This document shows positions 7,631 through 14,445 of a DNA stretch of 64,000 nt, piece by piece. Positions within the stretch are counted from its first letter, which is position 1, and every line of letters begins with the position of its first letter. The stretch spans positions 323,425-387,424 of the forward strand of contig NZ_CM001792.1 of NCBI RefSeq assembly GCF_000340475.1, in the 5' to 3' direction. The position numbers were made by a program, and so were the translations under genes. Origin of the DNA: Oceanobacillus kimchii X50. Lineage in GTDB: Bacteria > Bacillota > Bacilli > Bacillales > Amphibacillaceae. Under the pieces are notes generated by a model, which saw only the letters and a program-made list of their open reading frames with translations, did not search any database and was not told the DNA's origin.

Positions 7631-9094
7631 ATGAATTATATCGATGACAGCTTGGCACTACATACAGACTTATATCAAATTAATATGGCAGAAACATATT
7701 GGAATGATGGGGTTCATAACAGGAAAGCTGTGTTTGACCTTTATTTCCGTAATCTCCCATTTGGCAACGGATATGGCGTATATGCTGGATTAGAACGAAT
7801 AATTGAATATATGAATAATTTTCGATTTACAGATGCAGACCTAACTTATTTAAGAGAGATTGGTTATCAAGATGATTTCATTGAATATTTAAAAAGTATA
7901 CGCTTTACTGGTGCAATTAAGTCAATGAAAGAAGGTGAAATCGTATTTGCGAATGAGCCGATTCTTCGGGTAGAGGCTAGTCTTGCTGAGGCACAATTAT
8001 TAGAAACGGCTTTATTAAATATTATTAATTACCAAACGCTTATTGCTACCAAAGCATCACGTATTCGTCAGCTTGTAGGAGATCAGCTTGTAATGGAATT
8101 TGGAACGAGAAGAGCACAGGAAATGGATGCAGCAGTTTGGGGTACACGAGCAGCATTTATTGGAGGATTTAGTGCAACAAGTAATGTCCGTGCAGGAAAA
8201 TTATTTGGAATCCCTGTTTCAGGAACCCATGCGCATTCGATGATCCAAGCATATCGAGATGAATATAAAGCGTTTATGAAGTACGCAGAACGACATAAAG
8301 ACTGCGTGTTTCTTGTAGATACATACGATACATTACGGTCAGGAGTTCCCAATGCAATCAAAGCAGCAAAAGATTTAGGCGATAGTATCAATTTCCAAGG
8401 AATACGATTAGATAGCGGAGATTTAGCTTATTTGTCAAAAGAAGCAAGAAGAATGCTTGATGATGCTGGTTTTCCTAATGCAAAAATTTATGCATCGAAT
8501 GATTTAGATGAATATACCATTGCAAGTCTTCTCGCACAAGGGGCGAAAATTGATGTGTGGGGAATTGGTACAAAGCTAATTACTGCATATGATCAGCCTG
8601 CACTTGGGGCAGTTTATAAACTTGTGTCAATTGAAGATGAAAATGGTGAGATGAAAGACACCATTAAATTATCTGGAAACCCAGAAAAAATGACAACACC
8701 AGCTATGAAAAAGGTTTACCGAATAATAAATAAGGAAAATCAACATAGTGAAGGAGATTATCTTACGCTTGAAAATGAGCATCCAAATGAACAAGAAGAA
8801 GTAATGTTATTCCATCCGGTACATACGTACTATAAAAAGTTTGTTACTAATTTTGAAGCTGTAAATCTTCATCATGATATTTTCGTCGATGGGGAGATTG
8901 TTTATGAATGTCCTGATCTCTCAGAAATTCAAGCGTTTACTGCGAATCAACTCAATTTATTCTGGGATGAGTACAAAAGAACAAACTATCCAGCAGAGTA
9001 TCCAGTCGATTTAAGTGAAGCATTATGGAATAACAAGATGAATCATATCGAACGAGTGAAACAAGCAGTAAAAGATAAAATTAATAAAAGATAA
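7631..9094 (+). CDS. pncB: Nicotinate phosphoribosyltransferase
   Basis: Converts nicotinate and PRPP to nicotinate mononucleotide (Preiss-Handler NAD salvage). The 487-residue length matches the Gram-positive form. Diagnostic stretches include the opening LHTDLYQINMAETYW, EFGTRRAQ, the GTHAHSMI region that carries a conserved histidine, and FQGIRLDSGDLAYLSKEAR near the phosphoribosyl site. TAGGAGGAGAACT lies before the ATG. nadE follows after 18 bases, so the two final-stage NAD enzymes are translated from one message, apparently under the Nudix regulator upstream. Confidence 0.96.
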   Translation: MNYIDDSLALHTDLYQINMAETYWNDGVHNRKAVFDLYFRNLPFGNGYGVYAGLERIIEYMNNFRFTDADLTYLREIGYQDDFIEYLKSIRFTGAIKSMKEGEIVFANEPILRVEASLAEAQLLETALLNIINYQTLIATKASRIRQLVGDQLVMEFGTRRAQEMDAAVWGTRAAFIGGFSATSNVRAGKLFGIPVSGTHAHSMIQAYRDEYKAFMKYAERHKDCVFLVDTYDTLRSGVPNAIKAAKDLGDSINFQGIRLDSGDLAYLSKEARRMLDDAGFPNAKIYASNDLDEYTIASLLAQGAKIDVWGIGTKLITAYDQPALGAVYKLVSIEDENGEMKDTIKLSGNPEKMTTPAMKKVYRIINKENQHSEGDYLTLENEHPNEQEEVMLFHPVHTYYKKFVTNFEAVNLHHDIFVDGEIVYECPDLSEIQAFTANQLNLFWDEYKRTNYPAEYPVDLSEALWNNKMNHIERVKQAVKDKINKR

Positions 9095-9112
9095 ATTGAA
9101 GGAGGAATAAGT

Positions 9113-9940
9113 ATGAGCGATTTGCAAAAAACTATTATTGAAGATCTGCATGTAGAACCTGAAATTGATCCAAAAGAAGAAATTCGTAAGCGAGTTGACT
9201 TTTTAAAAGCGTATCTAAAAAAACATTCATTCTCAAAGGGATATGTACTAGGTATGTCTGGTGGACAAGATTCTACATTACTATCAAAGCTTACTCAAAT
9301 CGCTGTAAATGAACTAAACAAGGAAAACGCTACAGATACATACCAGTTTATTGGTATGAAGTTACCTTATGGTGTTCAAAAAGATGCGGGTGATGTGGAT
9401 GATGCCATTAAGTTTGTTGAACCAAGTAAAGTAGTAACAGTAAATATTAAAGAATCTGTAGATGCAAGTGTGAAAGCTTTACAAGAAGCAAATGTAGAAA
9501 TTAATGATTTCCTAAAAGGGAATGAGAAAGCAAGGGAACGCATGAAAGCTCAGTATAGTGTAGCAGGAGCACTTCATTGTTTTGTCTTAGGAACTGATCA
9601 TGCTGCAGAAGCGGTAACAGGTTTCTTTACGAAACATGGTGATGGCGCTTGTGATTTAGCACCTTTATTTGGTCTTAATAAACGTCAAGGAAAACAGATG
9701 TTAATCGAATTAAACTGTCCCGAGCATCTATATAATAAGAAGCCGACTGCCGATTTAGAAGATGATCGTCCAGCTCTACCAGATGAAGAAGCATTGGGAG
9801 TTACTTATGAAGAAATTGATGATTTCTTAGAAGGAAAAGAAGTTTCGAAAGACGGTAAAAAAATAATTGAAGGACATTATCTAAAAACCATGCATAAACG
9901 TGAAGGCGAAGTAACGTTATATGATCAATGGTGGAAGTAA
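9113..9940 (+). CDS. nadE: NH3-dependent NAD+ synthetase
   Basis: Amidates nicotinic acid adenine dinucleotide to NAD using ATP and ammonia; it lacks a glutaminase domain and so needs free ammonia. The N-type ATP pyrophosphatase P-loop SGGQDS is at residues 49-54, and the conserved [21 protein letters not shown] and [10 protein letters not shown] follow. Length 275 aa matches B. subtilis NadE. Last gene of the NAD operon, 18 bases behind pncB, with a good GGAGG ribosome binding site and a terminator 10 bases after the stop. Confidence 0.97.
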   Translation: MSDLQKTIIEDLHVEPEIDPKEEIRKRVDFLKAYLKKHSFSKGYVLGMSGGQDSTLLSKLTQIAVNELNKENATDTYQFIGMKLPYGVQKDAGDVDDAIKFVEPSKVVTVNIKESVDASVKALQEANVEINDFLKGNEKARERMKAQYSVAGALHCFVLGTDHAAEAVTGFFTKHGDGACDLAPLFGLNKRQGKQMLIELNCPEHLYNKKPTADLEDDRPALPDEEALGVTYEEIDDFLEGKEVSKDGKKIIEGHYLKTMHKREGEVTLYDQWWK

Positions 9941-9949
9941 AAATAGTAA

Positions 9950-9981
9950 AGAATGAGCGCATACAAGCTCATTCTTTTTTG
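9950..9981 (+). terminator. Rho-independent terminator of the NAD operon
   Basis: AGAATGAGC (9950-9958) and GCTCATTCT (9967-9975) form a 9-bp stem running into a T-tract. Confidence 0.92.
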
Positions 9982-10212
9982 GTTGACTTGTTACTATACT
10001 CCAGACTAGTAGTATGATTTTAGCTAAAAATGAACAGACTTAGAGTGAAAAAGAAGCTATAAGTTGCGTTATAGTTAACTCTAAGTTATAAAATAATAAT
10101 ATAAAAGTGGGAAATAGCTTTAATCTATTAATATAAATAAAAACCTAGGATAAAGCAATTAACCCAATGAAAATCCAAATATCAAAAGGTTGGGATAGAA
10201 ATTTTAAAGCGC

Positions 10213-11343
10213 TTGTTTTTACTGCTGTTAATTATAATATTGGCTTTTTGGACAAAACCATATTGGGAAGATACCGTACGTGAAATTATTCCTGAATCAG
10301 TTAGTGATACTTTTCATTCCGCAACGGATCTTGCTACTCAAAATATAGATTATGAAATTAACTTTGACTTTGATAGAGTGAAAGATCAAGTCTCTATGCT
10401 TTACTCCTCTGTAATTGATTCTATTCAAAATTCAGAACAAGAACCAGAACCAGAACCAGTAGAAAAGCCTGAACTGACAACTCCTGATGAACAATCATTT
10501 TCTGTTGGGAATGTAGAACTTGGAGATACAAAAGCTGTGGTTGAAGAAATGTATGGAGAACCTATGCGTGAAAATGAAAATGAGTATGGAGTAAAATGGT
10601 CGACCTATCATGAAAACTATCAAAATTTTATGATGGTTGCATATGATGAGCAAGACGTTGTGCGAGGGTTATTTACCAATCAGGATTTGATTTCTTCCCA
10701 GCATGACTTAGAATTAGGTGTTCCGAAATCGGCTGTAAATGAAACACTAGGTGAGCCGGAAGAAGTAATTCGTAACGGTTGGTTTAATTATCAAATCAAC
10801 AGCAAAGGAGAATATGATATCTATCACATGGATGGGAGTTATGTTACTATTTTCTACGATATTCATGAAGATGATGAAATGACGGCTATTCAATTAATAG
10901 ATGAGAACTTAGAATCCTCAAAAAGAGCGCTCTATACACCAAGTAGTGAGCCATTAAAAGAAGCTTTTGAATATCAGTTATTTGACTTAACCAATGCTAC
11001 TCGGGTAAACCATGGTTTATCTGTCCTAGAATGGAACGAAGACGTAAGGGGAACTGCAAGGGATCACAGTACGGATATGGCAGAGAATCAATATTTTAGT
11101 CATACTAATCTAGAAGGCGAATCTCCTTTTGATCGAATGCGAGAAGATGAAATTTCATTCATAAGTGCTGGAGAAAATCTAGCTTATGGGCAGTTCAGTA
11201 GTATTTTTGCTCATCAAGGTTTAATGAATTCGCAAGGTCATCGTGAGAATATAGTAAACAATAGATTTACCGAGTTAGGAATTGGTGTTGACTTTAACGA
11301 AGACAATCAGCCGTTTTATACGGAGAATTTTCTAGATAAGTAA
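10213..11343 (+). CDS. CAP-domain (SCP/PR-1) secreted or membrane-anchored protein, YlbC-like
   Basis: A surface protein with one N-terminal hydrophobic segment (signal peptide or anchor), a Glu/Pro-rich linker (EPEPEPVEKPE), a CAP-associated N-terminal domain (about residues 90-225) and a C-terminal cysteine-rich-secretory/PR-1 CAP domain (about 255-370). The latter contains FDLTNATRVNHGLSVLEWN, HSTDMAENQYFSHTN, SAGENLAYG and GHRENIVN. Similar to B. subtilis YlbC; biochemical activity is unknown. The annotated TTG at 10213 has no clear ribosome binding site. The frame stays open upstream, and an ATT at 10201 would restore the basic residues (LKR) expected before a signal helix, so the start is uncertain. 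Confidence 0.85.
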   Translation: MFLLLLIIILAFWTKPYWEDTVREIIPESVSDTFHSATDLATQNIDYEINFDFDRVKDQVSMLYSSVIDSIQNSEQEPEPEPVEKPELTTPDEQSFSVGNVELGDTKAVVEEMYGEPMRENENEYGVKWSTYHENYQNFMMVAYDEQDVVRGLFTNQDLISSQHDLELGVPKSAVNETLGEPEEVIRNGWFNYQINSKGEYDIYHMDGSYVTIFYDIHEDDEMTAIQLIDENLESSKRALYTPSSEPLKEAFEYQLFDLTNATRVNHGLSVLEWNEDVRGTARDHSTDMAENQYFSHTNLEGESPFDRMREDEISFISAGENLAYGQFSSIFAHQGLMNSQGHRENIVNNRFTELGIGVDFNEDNQPFYTENFLDK

Positions 11344-11355
11344 TTATGTATTTTG

Positions 11356-11388
11356 ATCGTTTGGAGTTGATAGCCAAGCGATTTTTTA
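11356..11388 (+). terminator. Rho-independent terminator after CAP gene
   Basis: ATCGTTTGG (11356-11364) pairs with CCAAGCGAT (11374-11382) with one G-U pair, followed by a T-run. Confidence 0.85.
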
Positions 11389-11429
11389 TTAGTTATGGAT
11401 AAAAGAATTTGAATGATCTAAGCTTTGAA

Positions 11430-11479
11430 AATCGCCCACTCAATTAGATAACTTCATCTATCTGATTGGGTGGGCGATT
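11430..11479. repeat. 21-bp near-perfect hairpin without U-tract
   Basis: Arms 11430-11450 and 11459-11479 (core AATCGCCCAC / GTGGGCGATT) match at 19 of 21 positions around an 8-nt loop. It lies between two convergent genes, behind an ordinary terminator, and has no T-run on either strand. Its function is unclear. Confidence 0.6.
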
Positions 11480-11632
11480 AGTGAATCTACGTATGCTTAA
11501 GAATTGGAGTATTTCTATTGAACAAATAAATGTTTTTCTAAGATCGTTTTAGTTAATAGAAGCACTCTATTGTACAATTTAATACTTTTCTGAATGTGTT
11601 ATGGTTAATAAGAAGCCCTTATTGTATATAAC

Positions 11633-12475
11633 CTAAAACTCTTCATAAACTGCTGGGTCTTGATCTTTCATGCGACCATCAGCTTTTGACAATTGATTTA
11701 TGATAGACATTTCTTCGTTGGATAGTTCAAAATCAAAAATTGAAATGTTTTCAAGCTGTCTTGAAGGCGTCGCAGATTTAGGTATAGCAATCGCATCGAG
11801 TTGATAATGCCAACGCAATATAATTTGAGATACCGTTCGATTATGGTTCTTAGCAATCTCCTGTAAAACAGGGTGATCTAGCACATCATTCGTGCGTGCC
11901 AATGGACTCCAAGATTCAGTTACAATTTGATGATCTTGATGCCATTTTCGTTGCTCCTCTTGGTTAAAGAAAGGATGTAATTCAATTTGATTTATAGTTG
12001 GTAATACCCCAGTTTCTTTTTTAAGTCGTTTTAAATGATTTGGGAGAAAATTGCATACTCCGATAGAACGAATATAACCCCAGCGCTTCGCATCAATTAA
12101 CGCTTGCCATGCTTCTACATATACATCCTGAATTGGATTTGGCCAGTGAATTAGATATAAGTCATAATAATCAAGGTTTGCTCGATATAAGGATTCTTGA
12201 ATCGTAGTAACTGCCTTATCATAATGATGATATCGACCTGGGAGCTTAGAAGTAATAAGCAATTGTTCTCGAGGTGTGGAACTTCGTCTAACAGCTTCCC
12301 CAATAGTTCCTTCATTCTCATAATTATAGGCAGTATCAATTAAGCGATATCCATTATCGATGGCATTATTGATGGCTTGTACACCATCGTTACCATTCAA
12401 ACGATAGGTTCCAAAACCTACTTTCGGAATAGTTAGTCCATCATGTAATGTAATGTTTGGGATCTGATTTGCCAT
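11633..12475 (-). CDS. Aldo/keto reductase
   Basis: An NADPH-dependent aldo/keto reductase (AKR5-like, cytosolic) that reduces aldehydes or ketones; the physiological substrate is unknown. The catalytic tetrad Asp47, Tyr52, Lys77 and His110 is present in the motifs RLIDTAYNY, ITSKL and YLIHWP, and the C-terminal cofactor motif AIPKSATPSRQ is intact. The start at 12475 is chosen because GGAAGGAGAGG lies before it; the upstream ATG at 12493 overlaps that site. A 24-bp perfect palindrome lies about 105 bases upstream of the start. Confidence 0.92.
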   Translation of the reverse strand: MANQIPNITLHDGLTIPKVGFGTYRLNGNDGVQAINNAIDNGYRLIDTAYNYENEGTIGEAVRRSSTPREQLLITSKLPGRYHHYDKAVTTIQESLYRANLDYYDLYLIHWPNPIQDVYVEAWQALIDAKRWGYIRSIGVCNFLPNHLKRLKKETGVLPTINQIELHPFFNQEEQRKWHQDHQIVTESWSPLARTNDVLDHPVLQEIAKNHNRTVSQIILRWHYQLDAIAIPKSATPSRQLENISIFDFELSNEEMSIINQLSKADGRMKDQDPAVYEEF

Positions 12476-12579
12476 GTAATCCTCTCCTTCCATATATAAA
12501 CTTTAGATTACTCTTCAATTAACGAAAATTCAAACCATTTACATGAGTTCAAACAAGGTTATGAATAATTTAGTACAAT

Positions 12580-12603
12580 CTTTAATCAAACGCTTGATTA
12601 AAG
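12580..12603. promoter_or_regulatory. 24-bp palindrome upstream of the aldo/keto reductase
   Basis: CTTTAATCAA (12580-12589) and TTGATTAAAG (12594-12603) are exact inverted arms around ACGC. The size and symmetry suit a dimeric repressor such as a TetR-family protein. It overlaps the region where the reductase promoter should lie; the cognate regulator is not known. Confidence 0.5.
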
Positions 12604-12665
12604 GAGTTAGACTGGTAAAAGTTGATTGAAAAATTATAGGTGCCCTTACAAAATTGCTAAACCCA

Positions 12666-12725
12666 AAAACATAAAAACCGAATAGTAAAAGAGTAAATCC
12701 ATTTACCATTCGGTTTTTATGTTTT
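12666..12725 (-). terminator. Long terminator hairpin
   Basis: A 24-bp stem with one mismatch (12666-12689 with 12702-12725, core ACCGAATAGTAAA) directly abuts the stop codon of the SnoaL-like gene. The arms are A-rich and T-rich outside the GC core, so it can work in both directions. Confidence 0.85.
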
Positions 12726-12726
12726 A

Positions 12727-13080
12727 TTAATTGTTTATTGGAATCATAAAAGCTGTCAGATTGTTGATTTTATTATCCGTAAAAGTGTAGATGTCACAAA
12801 ACCCATAGGCGTTCACGTTACCATTTTCATCTGAGAAACTCATCTCACCTTCTACAATTGCTGAATTTTTATCTGTGAATATACGGTTGACCTCATATTT
12901 ATCAGCTACAACTCCGCGCATTGGTTCCATGTTGTTAATAAAAGCTTCTCTGCCTTGTAATGAGGAATCACCTATTTGATTTAATACTACATCATCTGTA
13001 ATATGATCGTATAAAAAATCAACATCTCCTACAGAAAATGCTTTATTGATTTGCTCTATAAATACCGAATCGATCGACAT
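12727..13080 (-). CDS. SnoaL-like / NTF2-fold protein
   Basis: A 117-residue single-domain NTF2-fold protein of the SnoaL-like superfamily, recognised from FIEQINKAFSVGDVDFLYDHITDDVVLNQIGD and the later DIYTFTDNKINNLTAF. Such proteins bind small ligands or act as isomerases or hydrolases; no substrate is predictable. The ATG at 13080 has GGAGGAG 6-7 bases upstream and is preferred. An alternative start at 13152 overlaps the AraC stop codon as ATGA and would allow translational coupling. It follows the AraC regulator and is probably in its operon. Confidence 0.75.
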   Translation of the reverse strand: MSIDSVFIEQINKAFSVGDVDFLYDHITDDVVLNQIGDSSLQGREAFINNMEPMRGVVADKYEVNRIFTDKNSAIVEGEMSFSDENGNVNAYGFCDIYTFTDNKINNLTAFMIPINN

Positions 13081-13148
13081 CACATCTCCTCCTTCATTTT
13101 CATATTTATAAAGCCATTTTAAATAATTATGGAGGTTTCTATTTCTTT

Positions 13149-13949
13149 TCATTTGCTAACTTTGCTACTATTCCTCTCTCTTGTTATAAAGTTTTGCATG
13201 AGCAATGAAAGAGAAACTAAAATTGGTGGATCGGAAATCCTAGGTTCATGAAGGATTAAATGTTCGGGTGAAAGTTTTGATATTCCATCGACTGTAATAG
13301 GGTCTACTTTTCGCACTCGCAATGTGTGATGAGGTATGAGAATAGATGTAGAAGTACTACTCCATGGAAACCCCGTTGCCATAAGATAATAAATTCCTAT
13401 AGGGATATTTTTGAGATGAAAATTGCCTGTATTCCTAAGTACCGTTCCAACTATAGGTAGCCCTTCTGGTATTGGTTTAGAGAAAAGGCCAATGAAGATA
13501 ATGCCTTCAAATTCCGTTTCAGCTTTAATAGTTCCAGCTAGAGTATTTGTAACTGGAGAGTGTAATTTCAATTGTTCAGTAGGTAATTGTTCAATTTGTT
13601 TTACATATTCCCCTGTGGTATTGTACATTCTGCGAAATTGATTTGGAGAGACACCAACACTTTTAGTAAATCGAGAAGTAAAGGTACCTAAGCTTTGCTG
13701 TCCTACTTCTAATCCAATATCACGAATGGTGAAGTTAGTTTGTAATAGTAATTCCTTTGCTTTTTGTAAGCGTACGGAAGAAATATAGTATTGCGGCGAT
13801 ACGCCAACGTGTTTTTTAAAAACACGCGAAAAGTGATAAGGACTATAGGCTGCATATTGAGCAAGCTTAGATAAAGTTAAATCCTCATCTATATGTTGAT
13901 GAATATAGAGTAGTGTATGTTGGATGGAATCGTTTTGAAAAGTAGTCAT
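13149..13949 (-). CDS. AraC family transcriptional regulator
   Basis: The two helix-turn-helix motifs of the AraC/XylS domain are at the N terminus (about residues 5-100: LSKLAQYAAYSPYHFSRVFKKHVGVSP and IRDIGLEVGQQSLGTFTSRFTKSVGVSPNQFRR). A C-terminal region of about 160 residues, probably ligand-sensing, is not one I recognise. The ATG at 13949 has GGGAGGTG upstream; the ATG at 13973 lies before that site. It abuts the SnoaL-like gene, the likely co-regulated partner. Confidence 0.85.
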   Translation of the reverse strand: MTTFQNDSIQHTLLYIHQHIDEDLTLSKLAQYAAYSPYHFSRVFKKHVGVSPQYYISSVRLQKAKELLLQTNFTIRDIGLEVGQQSLGTFTSRFTKSVGVSPNQFRRMYNTTGEYVKQIEQLPTEQLKLHSPVTNTLAGTIKAETEFEGIIFIGLFSKPIPEGLPIVGTVLRNTGNFHLKNIPIGIYYLMATGFPWSSTSTSILIPHHTLRVRKVDPITVDGISKLSPEHLILHEPRISDPPILVSLSLLMQNFITRERNSSKVSK

Positions 13950-14106
13950 AGTGTGGCACCTCCCAAGAAACATCTATAATACATATTCCATTAAAAGAGA
14001 AAAAACCCTTTATAAAAATAATTATTCAACAGTATAGAATCTTCCTAGCTTTCACTTTAGAAAAAGTATCTTGGAAATAAGATAATATAAGTTCGTGAAT
14101 TTTACC

Positions 14107-14135
14107 TTGTTATTGAATTTTTTTTACAGTATAAT
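14107..14135 (+). promoter_or_regulatory. Promoter of the ABC-F leader
   Basis: TTGTTA (14107-14112), a 17-bp spacer and a consensus TATAAT (14130-14135). Transcription would start near 14142, about 30 bases before the leader peptide start. Confidence 0.7.
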
Positions 14136-14171
14136 CAAATTATTCGAAGAAATGGACGGAGGTGAGTAGAG

Positions 14172-14306
14172 ATGTTTTTTCATGAAATGATGCGTGCGAA
14201 TTGGATAGAGTTCCTTTATTTTTGTCGTGCGAAATTTGCTGTAGTTGCTAGCAACGGGATACGTGTGTCCTTTTTTAGTAACTTAATAAAAGTGAATGAA
14301 TCGTGA
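14172..14306 (+). CDS. 44-residue leader peptide upstream of the ABC-F gene
   Basis: A short ORF (MFFHEMMRANWIEF..., ending LIKVNES) with an excellent ribosome binding site GGAGGTGA at 14157-14164. It lies between a consensus promoter and a terminator hairpin that precedes the ABC-F gene. This is the arrangement of ribosome-mediated attenuation known for drug-resistance ABC-F genes such as vmlR and for bmrCD. The RNA around it can fold strongly: 14166-14183, which includes its start codon, pairs fully (two G-U) with 14303-14320, which includes its stop codon. It is inferred to be a regulatory leader and not a functional protein. Confidence 0.7.
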   Translation: MFFHEMMRANWIEFLYFCRAKFAVVASNGIRVSFFSNLIKVNES

Positions 14307-14333
14307 AAAAGCATCTCTACATGCACGTAAGAA

Positions 14334-14342
14334 GTAACTCCT
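14334..14342 (+). promoter_or_regulatory. Candidate anti-terminator strand
   Basis: GTAACTCCT (14334-14342) can pair with AGAGGTTAC (14371-14379; one mismatch, one wobble). The latter includes the last bases of the 5' arm of the terminator stem and its loop. Pairing would compete with terminator formation. Confidence 0.45.
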
Positions 14343-14363
14343 ATTAAAATATGGAACTTTTTT

Positions 14364-14404
14364 AGCACAAAGAGGTTACGATGCTCTTTGTGCTTTTTCT
14401 TTTT
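14364..14404 (+). terminator. Attenuator-like intrinsic terminator ahead of the ABC-F gene
   Basis: AGCACAAAGAG (14364-14374) and CTCTTTGTGCT (14384-14394) form an 11-bp perfect stem followed by TTTTCTTTTT. It sits inside the 5' region of the ABC-F transcript, 42 bases before the start codon, so it must be bypassed for expression. Confidence 0.85.
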
Positions 14405-14445
14405 ATTGTCATGAGAGGTGACTTGAAAGTAAAGGAGATATTTAC

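Noticed and set aside
8083..8391. Minus-strand ORF inside pncB
   Set aside because: Antisense shadow of a strongly conserved coding region, with no initiation signals.
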